A stretch of DNA of 64,000 nt, from assembly GCF_027214025.1 (NCBI RefSeq), contig NZ_JAPWHB010000003.1, positions 496,001 through 560,000 of the forward strand, written 5' to 3'. This document shows, in pieces, positions 62,985-64,000 of this stretch. Positions within the stretch are counted from its first letter, which is position 1. Each line of letters begins with the position of its first letter. The stretch is from Parahoeflea alexandrii (GTDB lineage Bacteria; Pseudomonadota; Alphaproteobacteria; Rhizobiales; Rhizobiaceae). Both the position numbers and the translations under genes were made by a program. The notes under the pieces were generated by a model. That model worked only from the letters and a program-made list of their open reading frames with translations, was not told the origin of the DNA and did not search any database.

Positions 62985-64000
62985 TTACTTGGTGTACTTG
63001 GCGATCAGTGCCTGTGCCTTGTCGTAAAGCGCTTCGCCATCGATACCCTTGGCGTCCATTTCCTCGAACCAGTTGTCCCGAACGGTTTCGGCGATCGCCT
63101 TCCAGCGGGCTACCTCTGCTTCGTCCAGCACGACAATGTCATTGTCGGTGGCTTCGGCGATCTTGCGTCCTGGTGCGTCGAAATCGGCCATGGTCTTGCC
63201 GGCGTAGGCCGAGAATTCCGCACCGGTGTTGTCATCGAGCACCTTCTTGAGGTCGTCAGGAAGGCTGTCGTACTTGGCCTGGTTCATGGCCAGAACAAAG
63301 GCGGCGGTGTAAAGCGCCGTATCACCCGAAAACTCGGTGTGGGTGTCGACCAGTTCGGCAACCTTGAGTGCCGGTGTGACTTCCCAGGGAATAACGGTGC
63401 CGTCAATCACGCCCTTGGAAAGGGCTTCCGGAATTGCCGGGACCGGCATGCCCACAGGCTCGGCGCCGAGTTCGGCAAGCAGGCCGTTGATCACGCGGGT
63501 CGGGCCGCGCATCTTCTTGCCCTGCATGTCCTCGAGCTTGCGGATGCCTTCACCCTTGGAGTGAATGACGCCGGGTCCATGGACCCAGGTGGCGAGAATC
63601 TTGATGCCCTTGAATTCAGTGGCTTCCATGTCCGACTTGAACAGGTCCCAATAAGCCCGGGACGTTGCTTCCGCGTTGGTCATGGTGAAGGGAAGCTCGA
63701 ACACCTCGACGCTGGGGAAGCGGCCCGGGGTGTAGCCGGGAAGAGTCCAGACGATGTCGACAACGCCATCGCGGGCCTGGTCCATCAGCTGGGGAGGCGT
63801 GCCGCCGAGCGACATGGCCGAAAACACCTCGACCTTGATGCGGCCACCGGATTCGGTGCCGATCTTTTCCGCCCAGGGAATCAGCACGCCGGCCGGGATG
63901 TTCGCCTGGGCCGGCAGGAACTGGTGCATGCGAAGGGTGACTTCCTGCGCAGCCGCACCGATCGATGATGCGCCCATTGCGGACAGGGCGAGCGCTGCCA
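62985..64000 (-). CDS. dctP: TRAP transporter substrate-binding protein (DctP type), 5' end outside window
   Basis: At least 338 residues. The frame stays open to the window edge, with a signal-peptide core (AALALSAMGASSIGAAAQ), so the true start lies beyond 64000; ATG 63977 is internal to the signal peptide. The mature DctP fold shows VTLRMHQFLPAQANIPAG, KLEDMQGKKMRGPTRVINGL (ligand Arg) and SKGVIDGTVIPWE. It is the binding protein for the second TRAP system; sulfolactate is the contextual guess. Confidence 0.9.
   Translation of the reverse strand, partial: AALALSAMGASSIGAAAQEVTLRMHQFLPAQANIPAGVLIPWAEKIGTESGGRIKVEVFSAMSLGGTPPQLMDQARDGVVDIVWTLPGYTPGRFPSVEVFELPFTMTNAEATSRAYWDLFKSDMEATEFKGIKILATWVHGPGVIHSKGEGIRKLEDMQGKKMRGPTRVINGLLAELGAEPVGMPVPAIPEALSKGVIDGTVIPWEVTPALKVAELVDTHTEFSGDTALYTAAFVLAMNQAKYDSLPDDLKKVLDDNTGAEFSAYAGKTMADFDAPGRKIAEATDNDIVVLDEAEVARWKAIAETVRDNWFEEMDAKGIDGEALYDKAQALIAKYTK

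Overview
The window is a GC-rich alphaproteobacterial chromosome segment, most probably from the Rhizobiales (Hoeflea/Rhizobiaceae-like). The basis is the clustering of phaR, phaA and phaB, a Suv3-type helicase, an S4 protein, fdxA, carD and rpoH2, a SAM-II riboswitch in front of metA, a TPP riboswitch in front of thiBPQ, and several TRAP transporters. The assignment rests on gene content and remembered synteny, not on a search. I saw no rRNA, tRNA or CRISPR array.

Layout. 1-2.4 kb: 5' part of ispG, a TspO protein, a DUF2189 membrane protein and an ArsR regulator. 2.4-11.4 kb: an RpiR regulator divergent from a catabolic run (N-formylglutamate amidohydrolase-like, TRAP dctQMP, glutamine-synthetase-like ligase, aldehyde dehydrogenase, iron alcohol dehydrogenase), with a perfect RpiR-type palindrome between them. 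I read this as a gamma-glutamylated amine or amino-alcohol pathway. 11.5-16.6 kb: a LuxR regulator without a LuxI, a mobile-looking repeat, and pyruvate carboxylase. 16.6-21.3 kb: heme-binding-like protein, PhaR and phaAB (polyhydroxybutyrate), a GST and a small exported protein. 21.3-22.47 kb: a long non-coding stretch with three ~75-bp direct repeats, 15 GANTC sites in ~650 bp, and a second copy of the mobile-looking repeat. 22.5-30.6 kb: helicase, S4 protein, FdxA, CarD, RpoH2 and an M48 lipoprotein protease. 30.7-36.8 kb: thiQPB with TPP riboswitch, thiamin pyrophosphokinase, ABC-F ATPase. 36.9-46.8 kb: a MoxR-type AAA ATPase and a CoxE-type VWA protein separated by diguanylate cyclase, a 46-residue membrane protein, SAM-II/metA/GNAT, a Phd-Doc toxin-antitoxin pair and a chemoreceptor.

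46.9-64 kb is the most interesting part. It appears to be a sulfosugar degradation locus: aldose epimerase, TRAP transporter, a kinase resembling sulfofructose kinase YihV, a LacD/YihT-family aldolase, a fucose-isomerase-like protein, a Gfo/Idh/MocA protein, a GntR regulator, and an operon matching sulfolactate sulfo-lyase (suyAB) plus two opposite-stereospecificity sulfolactate dehydrogenases (slcC, comC), followed by a second, convergent TRAP system. The 14-bp palindrome GTCTTATATAAGAC (one copy with a single mismatch) lies 36-69 bp before four transcription units in both the sugar half and the sulfolactate half. This ties them into one regulon, probably under the GntR protein. The proposed route is sulfoquinovose to sulfofructose, sulfofructose phosphate, then DHAP plus sulfolactaldehyde, sulfolactate, and finally pyruvate plus sulfite. 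The sulfolactaldehyde dehydrogenase and the sulfite-handling genes are not evident in the window.
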